A stretch of DNA of 64,000 nucleotides from Halobacterium jilantaiense (GTDB lineage: Archaea > Halobacteriota > Halobacteria > Halobacteriales > Halobacteriaceae), in the NCBI RefSeq assembly GCF_900110535.1, contig NZ_FOJA01000001.1:992001-1056000 (forward strand), in the 5' to 3' direction. The notes beneath the pieces are model-generated. The model was not told the origin of the DNA, made no database searches, and worked only from the letters and a program-made list of their open reading frames with translations. A program made the translations under genes and the position numbers. Below are positions 9,076 through 20,900 of this stretch, in pieces. Position 1 is the stretch's first letter, and each line of letters starts with the position of its first letter.

Positions 9076-10227
9076 ATGAGTGAGGACTTCTACGACGTCC
9101 TCGGCGTGAGTCGGGACGCCGACGAGGACGAGATCATGGCTGCGTACCGCGAGAAGGTGTCGGAGTACCACCCCGACGTGAGCGACGAGCCCGACGCCGA
9201 AGAGACGTTCAAGAAGATTCAGAAAGCCAAGGACGTCCTCACCGACGACGAGAAGCGCCAGCAGTACGACCAGCTCGGTCACGACCGCTTCACCGAGGCC
9301 GAGAAGCGCGGCGGTGCCGGCGGCGGCGCGGGCCGCGGCGGCATGGGCGGCGGCAACCCCTTCGGCGGGGGCGGTGGCGGCATGGGCGACATCTTCGACC
9401 AGTTCTTCGGCGGCGGCGGCCAGGGCGGCCGCGGCCAGTCCCGCCCACAGCAGGGCCGGGACCTGCGCACTAACCTCACCGTCACGCTCGAAGAGGCATA
9501 CGAGGGCGTCTCCAAGCAGGTGACCGTCCGGCGGCCCGAGCGCTGTTCGGACTGCGGGGGCAAGGGCTACCCCGACGACGCGGACGTCCGCACCTGCCCG
9601 CAGTGCGACGGCCAGGGCGTCGTCACCCAGGTCCGACAGACCCCGCTCGGCCGCGTCCAGCAGCGCCAGGAGTGTTCGCGCTGCGGCGGCGAGGGCGAAA
9701 TCCACTCCGAGTCGTGTTCGACCTGCAACGGCCAGGGGCAGACCCGCGAGCGCGCCACGCTCACCGTCGACGTCCCCGAGGGCATCCGCACCGGGCAGAC
9801 GCTCCGCATGGACGGCGAGGGCGCGCCCGGCGACCGTGGCGCTCGCAACGGCGACCTCCTCGTCGACGTCACCGTCGAGGAGCACCCGGACTTCGAGCGC
9901 GAGGGCGACGACCTCCACCACCGCCACGCCGTCTCCTTCCCGCAGGCCGTCTTCGGCGCGGACATCGAAGTCCCGACGCTCGACGGCGCAGCCACCTTCG
10001 ACCTCGACGCCGGCACTCAGAGCGGCGAGACCTTCCGCCTCGAAGGGAAGGGCATGCCCCGCCTCCGTCGCCGCGGCCACGGTGACCTCTACGTCACGGT
10101 TCAGGTCGTCACCCCGGACTCCCTGAACGACGAGCAGCGCGACGCCCTCGAAGCCTTCGCGGAAGCCGGCGGCGAGGAAATCGACGTCGAACAGGGGTTC
10201 TTCGAGAAACTCAAGAACTCGTTCTAA
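9076..10227 (+). CDS. dnaJ: DnaJ (Hsp40) co-chaperone
   Basis: A 383-residue type I DnaJ that stimulates the DnaK ATPase and presents substrates. The J domain (1-70) has the HPD loop in EYHPDVS. A Gly/Phe-rich linker follows, then four CxxCxGxG zinc repeats (CSDCGGKG, CPQCDGQG, CSRCGGEG, CSTCNGQG) and the C-terminal beta domains. I start at the ATG at 9076, where the J domain begins. An in-frame ATG ten codons earlier would add residues not typical of the family and would include the palindrome at 9057. Confidence 0.96.
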   Translation: MSEDFYDVLGVSRDADEDEIMAAYREKVSEYHPDVSDEPDAEETFKKIQKAKDVLTDDEKRQQYDQLGHDRFTEAEKRGGAGGGAGRGGMGGGNPFGGGGGGMGDIFDQFFGGGGQGGRGQSRPQQGRDLRTNLTVTLEEAYEGVSKQVTVRRPERCSDCGGKGYPDDADVRTCPQCDGQGVVTQVRQTPLGRVQQRQECSRCGGEGEIHSESCSTCNGQGQTRERATLTVDVPEGIRTGQTLRMDGEGAPGDRGARNGDLLVDVTVEEHPDFEREGDDLHHRHAVSFPQAVFGADIEVPTLDGAATFDLDAGTQSGETFRLEGKGMPRLRRRGHGDLYVTVQVVTPDSLNDEQRDALEAFAEAGGEEIDVEQGFFEKLKNSF

Positions 10228-10241
10228 CGTACCGTTTGCTG

Positions 10242-10320
10242 CGCTCGGTCGCTTCGCTCCCTCGCTGGCAAAAGCTACGCTAAAAGCACTCCTCGCTCCC
10301 GTCGCGCGCCGGTGGCGCGC
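10242..10320. repeat. Intergenic block shared with the korB downstream region
   Basis: The 248-base gap between dnaJ and the next gene contains GCAAAAGCTACGCTAAAAG (10268-10286), closely matched by GCAAAAAGCTGCGCTAAAA at 26464-26482. Similarity extends on both sides: TCGGTCGC and CGCTCCCT before it, TCGCTC and CGCGCGCC after it. Both copies sit downstream of a highly expressed gene. The repeat may mark a 3' processing or termination region, or be a decayed mobile sequence. The rest of the gap is rich in alternating CG/CTCG runs with no gene. Confidence 0.4.
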
Positions 10321-10475
10321 GGTGGTCGCTCGTCGGCCCGCGCTCACTTCGTTCGCGCGGAGAACCGCTCGCCTCGCGCTCTCCGAGCCACTCGGCTCGC
10401 GGATGCCTGCCTGTCGGTTGGTCTGTCGGGCTGTGACGCGTCAGTTGTAAGCCGGCGGCGTCCCCAGGTCGCGGT

Positions 10476-11165
10476 ATGGAGACAGTCGCGGACGTCGTCG
10501 CGGGACTGGACGACCCCGAACAGCCGGCGCTGCGGCACACGCGGACACAGGACGCCCGTTCGACCCGGGCACGGGTGTACAAAACCGGGAACGCGCTCCG
10601 GCACCGCGGCGTCCGGGTGGACGCCGGCGTCGCGATTCTGGACGTGCCCGAGCCGGAGGCTGTCCACACTCTCCTCGGGGCGTCGCTGCTCGGTGCGAGC
10701 GTCGAGTTCGGGCCGGACCCCGTGGTGGACGCGCGGGTGCTCGCCGGGCCGACGGCCGAACTCGGGGCGTACGACCTGCCGGCGGGCGGGCAGCGCGTCG
10801 GCTGGGGCGACCCGCCGGCGGACCCGTCGTGGATGTACTTCGAGCGCGACGTCTGGAGCGAGAACCCCGCGTTCCCCGAGCCCGAGATAACCGGGGAGAC
10901 GGGGCTTCTCGGCGACGCGACCCACGGTGAGGTCGTCGCGGCGGCCGGGCGCGTGGCCGAGCAGTACGACAGCTCCGACGAGGTGGCGGTGCGCGCGCCG
11001 CTGTCGCACCCCGGAACGGTCGTCGCCGGCGTCGTCGCCCCGCTGATTGCAGGTGCGACCGTCGTGCTACCGCCGGCGGGCGGCGAGGGAACGGTCGCGG
11101 TCGCCGCCGACGACGAGACCCCCGAGGAGCGCGTGGTGTCGCCCGAGAACGCGACGCCCACGTAA
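10476..11165 (+). CDS. Haloarchaeal protein resembling part of an AMP-binding enzyme
   Basis: A 229-residue acidic soluble protein without signal or membrane segments. The stretch around residues 165-205, with APLSHPGTVVAGVVAPLIAG and then ATVVLPPAGG, resembles the fold segment of AMP-forming acyl-CoA ligases that follows the nucleotide loop, but the P-loop, the adenylation motifs and the catalytic C-terminal lysine are absent. It is therefore most likely a non-catalytic relative or a remnant. A TATA-like TTGTAAGC lies about 30 bases before the ATG. Role unknown. Confidence 0.65.
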   Translation: METVADVVAGLDDPEQPALRHTRTQDARSTRARVYKTGNALRHRGVRVDAGVAILDVPEPEAVHTLLGASLLGASVEFGPDPVVDARVLAGPTAELGAYDLPAGGQRVGWGDPPADPSWMYFERDVWSENPAFPEPEITGETGLLGDATHGEVVAAAGRVAEQYDSSDEVAVRAPLSHPGTVVAGVVAPLIAGATVVLPPAGGEGTVAVAADDETPEERVVSPENATPT

Positions 11166-11218
11166 GTGGGTCGCAGAGTCTCGGAACCACTATACGGGAC
11201 GCCAGTGACCGAGGACGT

Positions 11219-11797
11219 ATGCCAGGTCCTATTCTCGAAGTGAGCGATAGCGAGGACAGCGACCTCGTGTTGCGGACCGTCGAACGCGAGGACGCACCGT
11301 TCCTCCAGCGGGTGTTCACCGACCCGTACGCCCGCCTCGGGCTCCACGAGGCGACCCACAAGAGCGAGGCGGAGGTCGAGGAGTTCGTCGAGGAGCAGGT
11401 CGAGGACGACAGCAACGCGGCGTACTTCGCGTGCGTCGACGACGAGGACGCGCCGTTCGACCACCCCGACGAGGACGAGACCGAGGTGGTCGCGTTCGTG
11501 TACGCCAACCACGTCGACCGCGACCGGCCGGGGCTCGTGGTGTGGGTCCCCGAGGAACACCGGGGCGACGGCCACGCCGAACCGGCGCTCGAACTCGTTC
11601 TGGACGCGCTGTGGCGGACTTACGACGCCCACACCGTGGGTGCGACCGTCCTCGGCGGCGACGAGTTCACGCAGAACCTCGTGGAGTCGGTTGGGTTCGT
11701 CGACGAGGGGCGCGGCCGAGAGGTCCAGTTCGTGGACGGCGCGTACCGCGACGAGATCGAGTACGGACTGCTCCGCGAGGAGTGGGGGGGCCAGTGA
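11219..11797 (+). CDS. GNAT N-acetyltransferase, first of a tandem pair
   Basis: A 192-residue GNAT acetyltransferase of the RimJ/RimL-like group, which transfers acetyl from acetyl-CoA to an amine. The early motif VLRTVEREDAPFLQRVFTDP, the central strand VVWVPEEHRGDGHAEPALELV (a weakened acetyl-CoA loop) and the closing NLVESVGFVDEGRGRE helix-strand match the family. The substrate cannot be inferred. It overlaps the next paralogue by one base (TGATG), so the pair is translationally coupled. Both begin MPGPI, which points to a recent tandem duplication. Confidence 0.82.
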   Translation: MPGPILEVSDSEDSDLVLRTVEREDAPFLQRVFTDPYARLGLHEATHKSEAEVEEFVEEQVEDDSNAAYFACVDDEDAPFDHPDEDETEVVAFVYANHVDRDRPGLVVWVPEEHRGDGHAEPALELVLDALWRTYDAHTVGATVLGGDEFTQNLVESVGFVDEGRGREVQFVDGAYRDEIEYGLLREEWGGQ

Positions 11798-12381
11798 TGC
11801 CGGGACCGATTATCACCGAGGGCGACCGGGTCACGTTCCGGACCGTCGAGCGCGACGACGCGGCCCACCTCCAGCGGTCGAGCACCGACCCCCGGGTCCG
11901 GTACTCGCTGGGCTCTATCCACCACCGGTCGCTCGGCGAGCAGGAAGACGGCATCGAACACTGGGTCGAGCAGGACGGGAGTTTCGTCACGGTCGTGTGC
12001 GCCGACGCCGAGGACGCGCCGGCGGGCCACCCCGACGACGACGAGACCACACCCATCGGGTCGTTCAGCGCTCGCCACGTCGACGGTGACCGGGCGTGGC
12101 TCGCGTACTGGCTGCTCCCCGAGCACATCGGCGAGGGGTACGGCCGCGACATGGCCACCACCGGCATCGACTACGTCTTCGAGCACTACGACCTCCGCGG
12201 CATCTCAGCGGGCGCGTACGAGTTCAACGACGCCTCCCGCGGCCTCCTCGAAGACATGGGGTTCACGCAGGTGGCGCGCCGCCGCGAGGCCCGGTACATC
12301 GACGGCGACTACTACGACGAAGTGCGGTACGACGTGCTCCGCGACGAGTGGATGGCCGAGCACGGCGACGGCGAGACCTGA
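11797..12381 (+). CDS. GNAT N-acetyltransferase, second of a tandem pair
   Basis: A 194-residue GNAT protein. It keeps a better acetyl-CoA loop than its partner (LLPEHIGEGYGRDMATTGIDY) and the C-terminal NDASRGLLEDMGFTQVARR region typical of RimJ/RimL acetyltransferases. The start ATG overlaps the stop of the upstream paralogue. The two proteins align over their whole length but differ at many sites, so they probably have separate substrates or form a heterodimer. The target is unknown. Confidence 0.84.
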   Translation: MPGPIITEGDRVTFRTVERDDAAHLQRSSTDPRVRYSLGSIHHRSLGEQEDGIEHWVEQDGSFVTVVCADAEDAPAGHPDDDETTPIGSFSARHVDGDRAWLAYWLLPEHIGEGYGRDMATTGIDYVFEHYDLRGISAGAYEFNDASRGLLEDMGFTQVARRREARYIDGDYYDEVRYDVLRDEWMAEHGDGET

Positions 12382-12466
12382 GATGTCCCGGCCGGTCGTC
12401 TCCGGGGGTGACCGCGCGCCGGCCGAACAGTAATTCTTTTTTGCGAGTGTTCGGTCGGTGCGAGCA

Positions 12467-12880
12467 GTGACCGACGGAGCCACCGACGCGAGCGACGACG
12501 CGGCGGGGACGCGAGCCGCCTGCGTCGTCCGCAGCCTGGAGGAACTGCTCGTCGAGGAGACCGTCGACCCCGAGCGCGGGCACGTCTTCCGCCCGCTGAC
12601 CACCGGCGTCGCCGACGGCGAGAGCCCGGAACACGCCGTGCGACAGGCGTTCGCGGACCTGCTCGGCGTCGAACTCGAATGGGTGACGGAGCTGGGAACT
12701 TACGGCGGCGTCCGCGTCCTCGAAGCGAGCGCCGACCAGTCGTGGTTGTACGACGACGACGGCTTCACGGTCTTCGACCCGGAGTCCGGGGAGACGACGC
12801 GGCTGACGTGGCTGCACCGCGAGGACTTCGAGAAGTACGGGGAGACCCTGGAGCCGCCGGGTCTCCTCGACGCGCTCTGA
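12467..12880 (+). CDS. Degenerate Nudix-fold protein
   Basis: A 137-residue protein with a Nudix-like layout. The expected Nudix box is recognisable as GESPEHAVRQAFADLLGVEL (residues 51-70), but the REUxEE glutamates that bind metal are replaced (RQAFADL), so hydrolase activity is unlikely. I prefer the GTG at 12467, because the AT-rich box CTTTTTTG at 12437-12444 lies about 28 bases upstream. A GTG at 12458 is an alternative. It converges on the acyl-CoA ligase gene, with the two stops abutting. Confidence 0.65.
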   Translation: MTDGATDASDDAAGTRAACVVRSLEELLVEETVDPERGHVFRPLTTGVADGESPEHAVRQAFADLLGVELEWVTELGTYGGVRVLEASADQSWLYDDDGFTVFDPESGETTRLTWLHREDFEKYGETLEPPGLLDAL

Positions 12881-14860
<1,980 letters not shown>

Positions 14861-14952
14861 GTTCGGCACCTCTTGCCTTCGTTGCAAAGTTGTTTCGCTG
14901 TCACCGAGCCGAGGACACAATTACTAATAGGCCGTCATACAGACGAACGCAC

Positions 14953-16125
14953 ATGCTACGGAGCCGGCTGCGCTCCGCGCGACTCCTCGCGGTACTCGCA
15001 GTCCTCTCACTCGTCGTCCTCGCCGCCGCGTTCGTCGCGTTCGGGACGCCGGGCGCGTCCAGCGGCGCGCCCATCGGCGACGACGCCGGCGACACCTACG
15101 AGGCCATCGACGGCGTCGACGCCACCCGCACCACGGTCCTACAGCGCGGCGGCGACATCCAGCGCACGGTCGCCAGTGTGCAGCTTCGGCCCGGCAGCAG
15201 CCACCGCCGCGTCGAAGTCCTCGAAACCACCGACCGCCGCCACGAGGTCCTCGTGGAGAACGACTCGACGGTCTGGATGTACGACCGCGACGCGAGCAAG
15301 GTGACGCGGTTCTCGGTGTCGGGGCCAGTCGTCGGTCCGACGTTCGGCGACCGAGTCGAGCGACTGTTCGAGCGGCTGAACGTCACGGCGGCCGACGACT
15401 CGGCGACCGTCGACGGCGTCTCGCCGCTCCCGGTCGTCCCGCAGAGCGCGGCGGGCCCGACAGCCACCACCGACGCGGCCGGCCTGCGGCTGTCCTTCGA
15501 GGGGACGGCGTCGGTCGACGGCCGCGAGGCGTACGTGCTGGAGCTGTCGGCCCCGGGCAGTGAGTCCGACACCTTCCAGCAGACGCTCTGGGTGGACACG
15601 CAGCGATTCTTCGCGCTGCAGCGTCAGACGTCGTGGACAGCGGACAGCCAGCGGATGACTGTCACGACCACCTACGAGAACGTCACCTTCGACCCCGGAC
15701 TCGACGAGGGCACGTTCACCTTCGACCCGCCCGAGAACGCCACCGTCGAGACACTGGAGACGCCCGAGCGGACCGCGTACGCCTCCGCTGAGCAGCTCCG
15801 GGCGGCGACGAACATCTCGGTCCCCGACCCGGACGTGCCGGCGTCGCTCCGGCTCACCGCCGCCACCCAGACCACGGGCGAGGTCGACGGCGTCGGCCTC
15901 CGGTACGTCAACGACACGGCCTCGGTGTCGGTCGCAAAGTACGACCGGACGTTCCCGCCGCGCGGCGACCGCGAAGTCACGGTGGCGGGTCAGGACGCCG
16001 CCGTCTCGTTCGGGTCGACCACGTCGGTGTCCTGGAACTGCGGGGAGTACCGGTACACCGTCCGGGGCAGCGGCGTCTCCGTGGAGGCGCTGCTGGCCGT
16101 CGCGGAGTCAGTCGGCTGCGAGTAG
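14953..16125 (+). CDS. LolA-like secreted or membrane-anchored protein
   Basis: A 390-residue protein with an N-terminal hydrophobic segment (about 11-31, signal anchor or signal peptide) and an extracytoplasmic beta-rich region. It resembles haloarchaeal proteins annotated as outer-membrane lipoprotein-sorting (LolA/LolB-like), seen in the VWMYDRDASKVTRF strand and the later TFTFDPPENA phrase. No lipobox Cys is present. The C-terminal 110 residues look like a DUF4367-type repeat. Haloarchaea lack an outer membrane, so the role is probably lipid or lipoprotein handling at the cell surface, by inference. TTACTAATAG at 14921-14930 is a well-placed TATA box, divergent from acs. Confidence 0.72.
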   Translation: MLRSRLRSARLLAVLAVLSLVVLAAAFVAFGTPGASSGAPIGDDAGDTYEAIDGVDATRTTVLQRGGDIQRTVASVQLRPGSSHRRVEVLETTDRRHEVLVENDSTVWMYDRDASKVTRFSVSGPVVGPTFGDRVERLFERLNVTAADDSATVDGVSPLPVVPQSAAGPTATTDAAGLRLSFEGTASVDGREAYVLELSAPGSESDTFQQTLWVDTQRFFALQRQTSWTADSQRMTVTTTYENVTFDPGLDEGTFTFDPPENATVETLETPERTAYASAEQLRAATNISVPDPDVPASLRLTAATQTTGEVDGVGLRYVNDTASVSVAKYDRTFPPRGDREVTVAGQDAAVSFGSTTSVSWNCGEYRYTVRGSGVSVEALLAVAESVGCE

Positions 16126-16169
16126 TCGGCCCACAAACGCTTTTCCCGGGTGCCGTCCAAGGGTCTCTC

Positions 16170-16757
16170 ATGTTCGCCCGGGACGCGAAGAACCACGAGG
16201 AGGTGTGGCTGCTCGACAGGCTCGACGAGTACGGGTTCGAGGACCCGGCGTTCCGGTCCCGGGACTACGTACTCGCCGTCGACGAGGACACGAACGAGCG
16301 AGCGGGCTTCGCGCGCCTCCGCGTCCACGCCGGCGACGCCACGGACGGCGAGGAGCGCGTCTGCGAGTTCACGAACATCGGCGTGCTGGCCGACTGGCGG
16401 GGCCGCGGCGTCGGAGCCCACCTCCTCGAGTACCTCGTGGAGGACGCCCGCACGCAGGGCCTCGACGAGGCGTACGCGCTGACGGACGAGCCGGCGTACC
16501 TCGAGCAGTTCGGCTTCGAGCGCGTCGACGAGTCCGACCTGCCGGCACCGCTGGGTGACCGGCTGTCCGCGACCCGAGAGTACCAGCCGGACGCAGAGCC
16601 GCTTCGCGTGGCGTTCGACGCCTTCGAGATGCCAGAGCGGCTCCGCCGCCGGTTCGCGGACGACCACGGCGAGGACGGCGGCGACGACGCGGACACCGCC
16701 GAGGACTTCGGCATCGACTCGGACTCCGCGACCTACAAGTACGACACTGGCGGGTGA
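16170..16757 (+). CDS. GNAT N-acetyltransferase
   Basis: A 195-residue GNAT protein. The acetyl-CoA binding motif is clear (FTNIGVLADWRGRGVGAHLL, about residues 68-87), followed by the EAYALTDEPAYLEQFGFERV strand-helix. The last 40 residues form an acidic tail with no known function. The substrate is unknown. The core resembles amino-acid or ArgA-like acetyltransferases as much as protein acetyltransferases. The stop overlaps a possible GTG of the next reading frame, but that gene probably starts later. Confidence 0.86.
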   Translation: MFARDAKNHEEVWLLDRLDEYGFEDPAFRSRDYVLAVDEDTNERAGFARLRVHAGDATDGEERVCEFTNIGVLADWRGRGVGAHLLEYLVEDARTQGLDEAYALTDEPAYLEQFGFERVDESDLPAPLGDRLSATREYQPDAEPLRVAFDAFEMPERLRRRFADDHGEDGGDDADTAEDFGIDSDSATYKYDTGG

Positions 16758-16807
16758 CTGCGGCGCAGCCCACAAGATACTCCCCGGCACGCTGCGACCG
16801 CCGGGAC

Positions 16808-17035
16808 GTGACCGACAGCCACCCCGACGACCCGGTGGACCGCGTGGCGGCAGCGGAGGCAGAGATGGAGGACGACGCCACAGACCGGGTGACTGACGCA
16901 CTCGCCGGGCTCGCGTTCTGTCTCGTGGCGCTCCAGTTCACCGTCGCCGGCGTGTTCGACGGCAGCAGCTTCCTCACCGTTCTCGCGGGCGTCGGACTGG
17001 GCGGGTTCGGCGTCGTGAAGGCGCTAAACGCGTGA
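16808..17035 (+). CDS. Small two-helix membrane protein
   Basis: A 75-residue protein with an acidic N-terminal half (AAAEAEMEDDATD) and two hydrophobic segments near the C-terminus (LAGLAFCLVALQFTVAGVF and SFLTVLAGVGLGGFGVV). I chose the GTG at 16808. A GTG at 16754, inside the preceding stop, would add 18 residues unlike a normal start. No family is recognised and no function is proposed. Confidence 0.55.
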   Translation: MTDSHPDDPVDRVAAAEAEMEDDATDRVTDALAGLAFCLVALQFTVAGVFDGSSFLTVLAGVGLGGFGVVKALNA

Positions 17036-17089
17036 GCGCCCCGCACGCCGCCCCCGGCGTTCTTGGCGAGCGAGCGTAACACTCCGGGT

Positions 17090-18145
17090 ATGACCGAGTT
17101 CGTTACGCCGCCAGCGATGACTCCCGGCGACCGGGTCGCCGTCCTCGCGCCGTCCTCGGGCGGTGCCCGGGACGCCCCGCACCTCCTCGAACTGGCGCTC
17201 GACCGCCTCCGAAACGTCTTCGACCTCGACCCAGTCGTCTACCCGACCGCCCGCCAGAGCAACGAGTTCCTGTCGAGCCACCCCGAGGCGCGAGCCGCCA
17301 ACCTCCACGCCGCGTTCCGCGACCCCGAGATTTCGGGGGTGTTCGCGACTGTCGGCGGCAGCGACCAGCTGCGCGTCCTCCGGCACCTCGACCCCGGCGT
17401 GTTCCGCGAGCACCCGACGCGCTTCTACGGGATGAGCGACAACACGAACCTCGGCCTCTATCTCTGGCGCGAGGGCGTCGTCTCGTTCAACGGTGCCCAG
17501 TTGCTGAACGAGATTGCGACCCCGGGCGACGTCCCCGCGTACACGGAACAGTACTGCCGGCGAGCCTTCTTCGAGGACCCCGCCGGCGAACTCGAACCGA
17601 GCGACGAGTGGACCGACGAACCCAGCCACTGGTGGACGGACCCGAGCCTGCTCGGTGACCGACCGGAGTACGAGCCGAACCCGGGCTGGCGGTGGGCGGG
17701 CGGCGACCGGACCGCCACGGGCCGGCTCTGGGGCGGCTGCCTGTCGGTGCTGGACTGGCACCTCGCCAGCGACCGCTACCTCCCGGAACCCGAACGCCTC
17801 GACGGCGCGGTGCTCTGCATCGAGACCGCGGAGGGGCTGCCGAGCCCGGACGACGTGGGCGGCAGCCTGATGGCGATGGGCGAGCGCGGCCTCCTGGAGC
17901 GCTTCGACGCGGTGCTCGTCGGCCGGCCGCCGACCCGGAGTTTCGCTGCCGACCCGCCCGGCGGCGACCGCAAGGCGTACCGGGCAGCGCTCTACGACGC
18001 GGTCGCCGAGCAGGTCGCGCGGTACGACCCCGACGCGCCGGTCGTGCTGGGCCTCGACTGGGGGCACACGAACCCTGTCGCGCCGATACCTGTCGGACGC
18101 GAAGCCACGGTGGACCCCGGCGAGCGGCGACTGGATATTCACTGA
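17090..18145 (+). CDS. S66 family carboxypeptidase (LdcA/MccF-like)
   Basis: A 351-residue serine peptidase of family S66. The catalytic Ser is S116 in GMSDNTN, with the expected Glu in CIETAEG and His in DWGHTNP near the C-terminus, so the Ser-Glu-His triad is intact. Bacterial relatives cleave L,D-peptides in murein or inactivate microcin C-like aminoacyl nucleotides. Archaea lack murein, so an MccF-like detoxifying or peptide-trimming role is the better guess. No signal peptide, so it is cytoplasmic. An in-frame ATG at 17063 would add nine residues; the ATG at 17090 fits the family. Confidence 0.85.
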   Translation: MTEFVTPPAMTPGDRVAVLAPSSGGARDAPHLLELALDRLRNVFDLDPVVYPTARQSNEFLSSHPEARAANLHAAFRDPEISGVFATVGGSDQLRVLRHLDPGVFREHPTRFYGMSDNTNLGLYLWREGVVSFNGAQLLNEIATPGDVPAYTEQYCRRAFFEDPAGELEPSDEWTDEPSHWWTDPSLLGDRPEYEPNPGWRWAGGDRTATGRLWGGCLSVLDWHLASDRYLPEPERLDGAVLCIETAEGLPSPDDVGGSLMAMGERGLLERFDAVLVGRPPTRSFAADPPGGDRKAYRAALYDAVAEQVARYDPDAPVVLGLDWGHTNPVAPIPVGREATVDPGERRLDIH

Positions 18146-18214
18146 TTGCCCACGAGAGCGACACAAGCTCGCTCGAACCAGTCGAACCAGCTGGCACCGA
18201 GCTTCGTGCCGGTG

Positions 18215-18940
18215 TCAGTACACGTACAGCAAGCCCAGAATCAGGACGAAGAACTCCGAGTACAGAACAGATAGCATCACAAAGTAAGCGGGCATGAAGC
18301 TCCCGTAGTCAAGGTTGCCGTTCTGGTACTGGAACGTCAGCCAGAAGACGAGCGGCGCGGATATCAACGCGGTGACGAACTGGAGCGTGGAAATCGCAGT
18401 CCCGTAACCGACCACGCCAGCCTGGAGTGTGATGAGCATGAGGAGGTTGAACGCGAGGTTCGATTCGAGGATGAACACCTCGAAGCTGGAGCCGACTGCC
18501 CAGTGAGAGAGGCCGAACAGTATCACGAAGAGAGCCGAGATGTCAACCACGAAGGTGCGCGTAAACGTCCCCGGAAACGTGAGCAAGTACCGCGTCGCAA
18601 GGACTGCACCAAGTCCGTACACGAAGGCCGACGCGTAGGCGTAGTAGAGGTTCGTCGCGTGGAGCCCGAGCAGTCGATAGAGGCCAGTCGTGTCCGACGG
18701 CGGCATCTGGTAGTGGGGGAGTGTCCACGGTAGTCGGTGTGGTCGTTTGAGTGGTCTGAACAGGGTTTTCAGTTGGTCGGAGTGAGGGTCGTCGCGTTCT
18801 GTGAACGATTCGAAGGGACGCGGCCACTCTAGCCAACGGACCTGTTTTTGCCCGTAGGCCGTCGCAGCGTGAACTGTGTGCAGCGTCTGGATTAGTGCGA
18901 GACCTCCGCCGAAGTACAGCGCGTTTGTCCAGCTCACCAT
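18215..18940 (-). CDS. AT-richer orphan membrane protein
   Basis: A 241-residue protein with about six hydrophobic segments: one near the N-terminus (NALYFGGGLALIQTLHTVHA), then a soluble loop of some 80 residues, then five closely packed segments to the C-terminus. It is weakly acidic and aromatic-rich. Bases 18241-18300 contain 29 G+C against 43 in 17761-17820, so base use differs sharply from both neighbours. I recognise no family. Transfer from an AT-richer relative or element is likely. No transposase or attachment repeats flank it. Confidence 0.65.
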   Translation of the reverse strand: MVSWTNALYFGGGLALIQTLHTVHAATAYGQKQVRWLEWPRPFESFTERDDPHSDQLKTLFRPLKRPHRLPWTLPHYQMPPSDTTGLYRLLGLHATNLYYAYASAFVYGLGAVLATRYLLTFPGTFTRTFVVDISALFVILFGLSHWAVGSSFEVFILESNLAFNLLMLITLQAGVVGYGTAISTLQFVTALISAPLVFWLTFQYQNGNLDYGSFMPAYFVMLSVLYSEFFVLILGLLYVY

Positions 18941-19100
18941 GACTGTATCCAGCTAATTGAGTTAAATATCGTCTGCTGAGTAATTATTGTGCTTTGCCGG
19001 AGCGAGCCACGCGCCACGGTGTCGGGACCGGGATTGCGCTACCACGCGCAGTACGCGACCGACGAGCGCCCATGGAATAGCACCGTCGAAACGTACAAGG

Positions 19101-19107
19101 ATTAAGG
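19101..19107 (+). promoter_or_regulatory. TATA-like box of the mutase gene
   Basis: ATTAAGG lies about 27 bases before the ATG at 19131, the spacing expected for a leaderless haloarchaeal transcript. Confidence 0.5.
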
Positions 19108-19130
19108 CGGCGTCCGCCGTCCGTTCGGGT

Positions 19131-20816
<1,686 letters not shown>

Positions 20817-20900
20817 GCCGCCGCGGTACGCGAGCCACGAGTCGCGGCAGGCGTGGCCGCGGCACACCGTGTTTTCCGGCTGGGCGACGAGGACTGCCAC

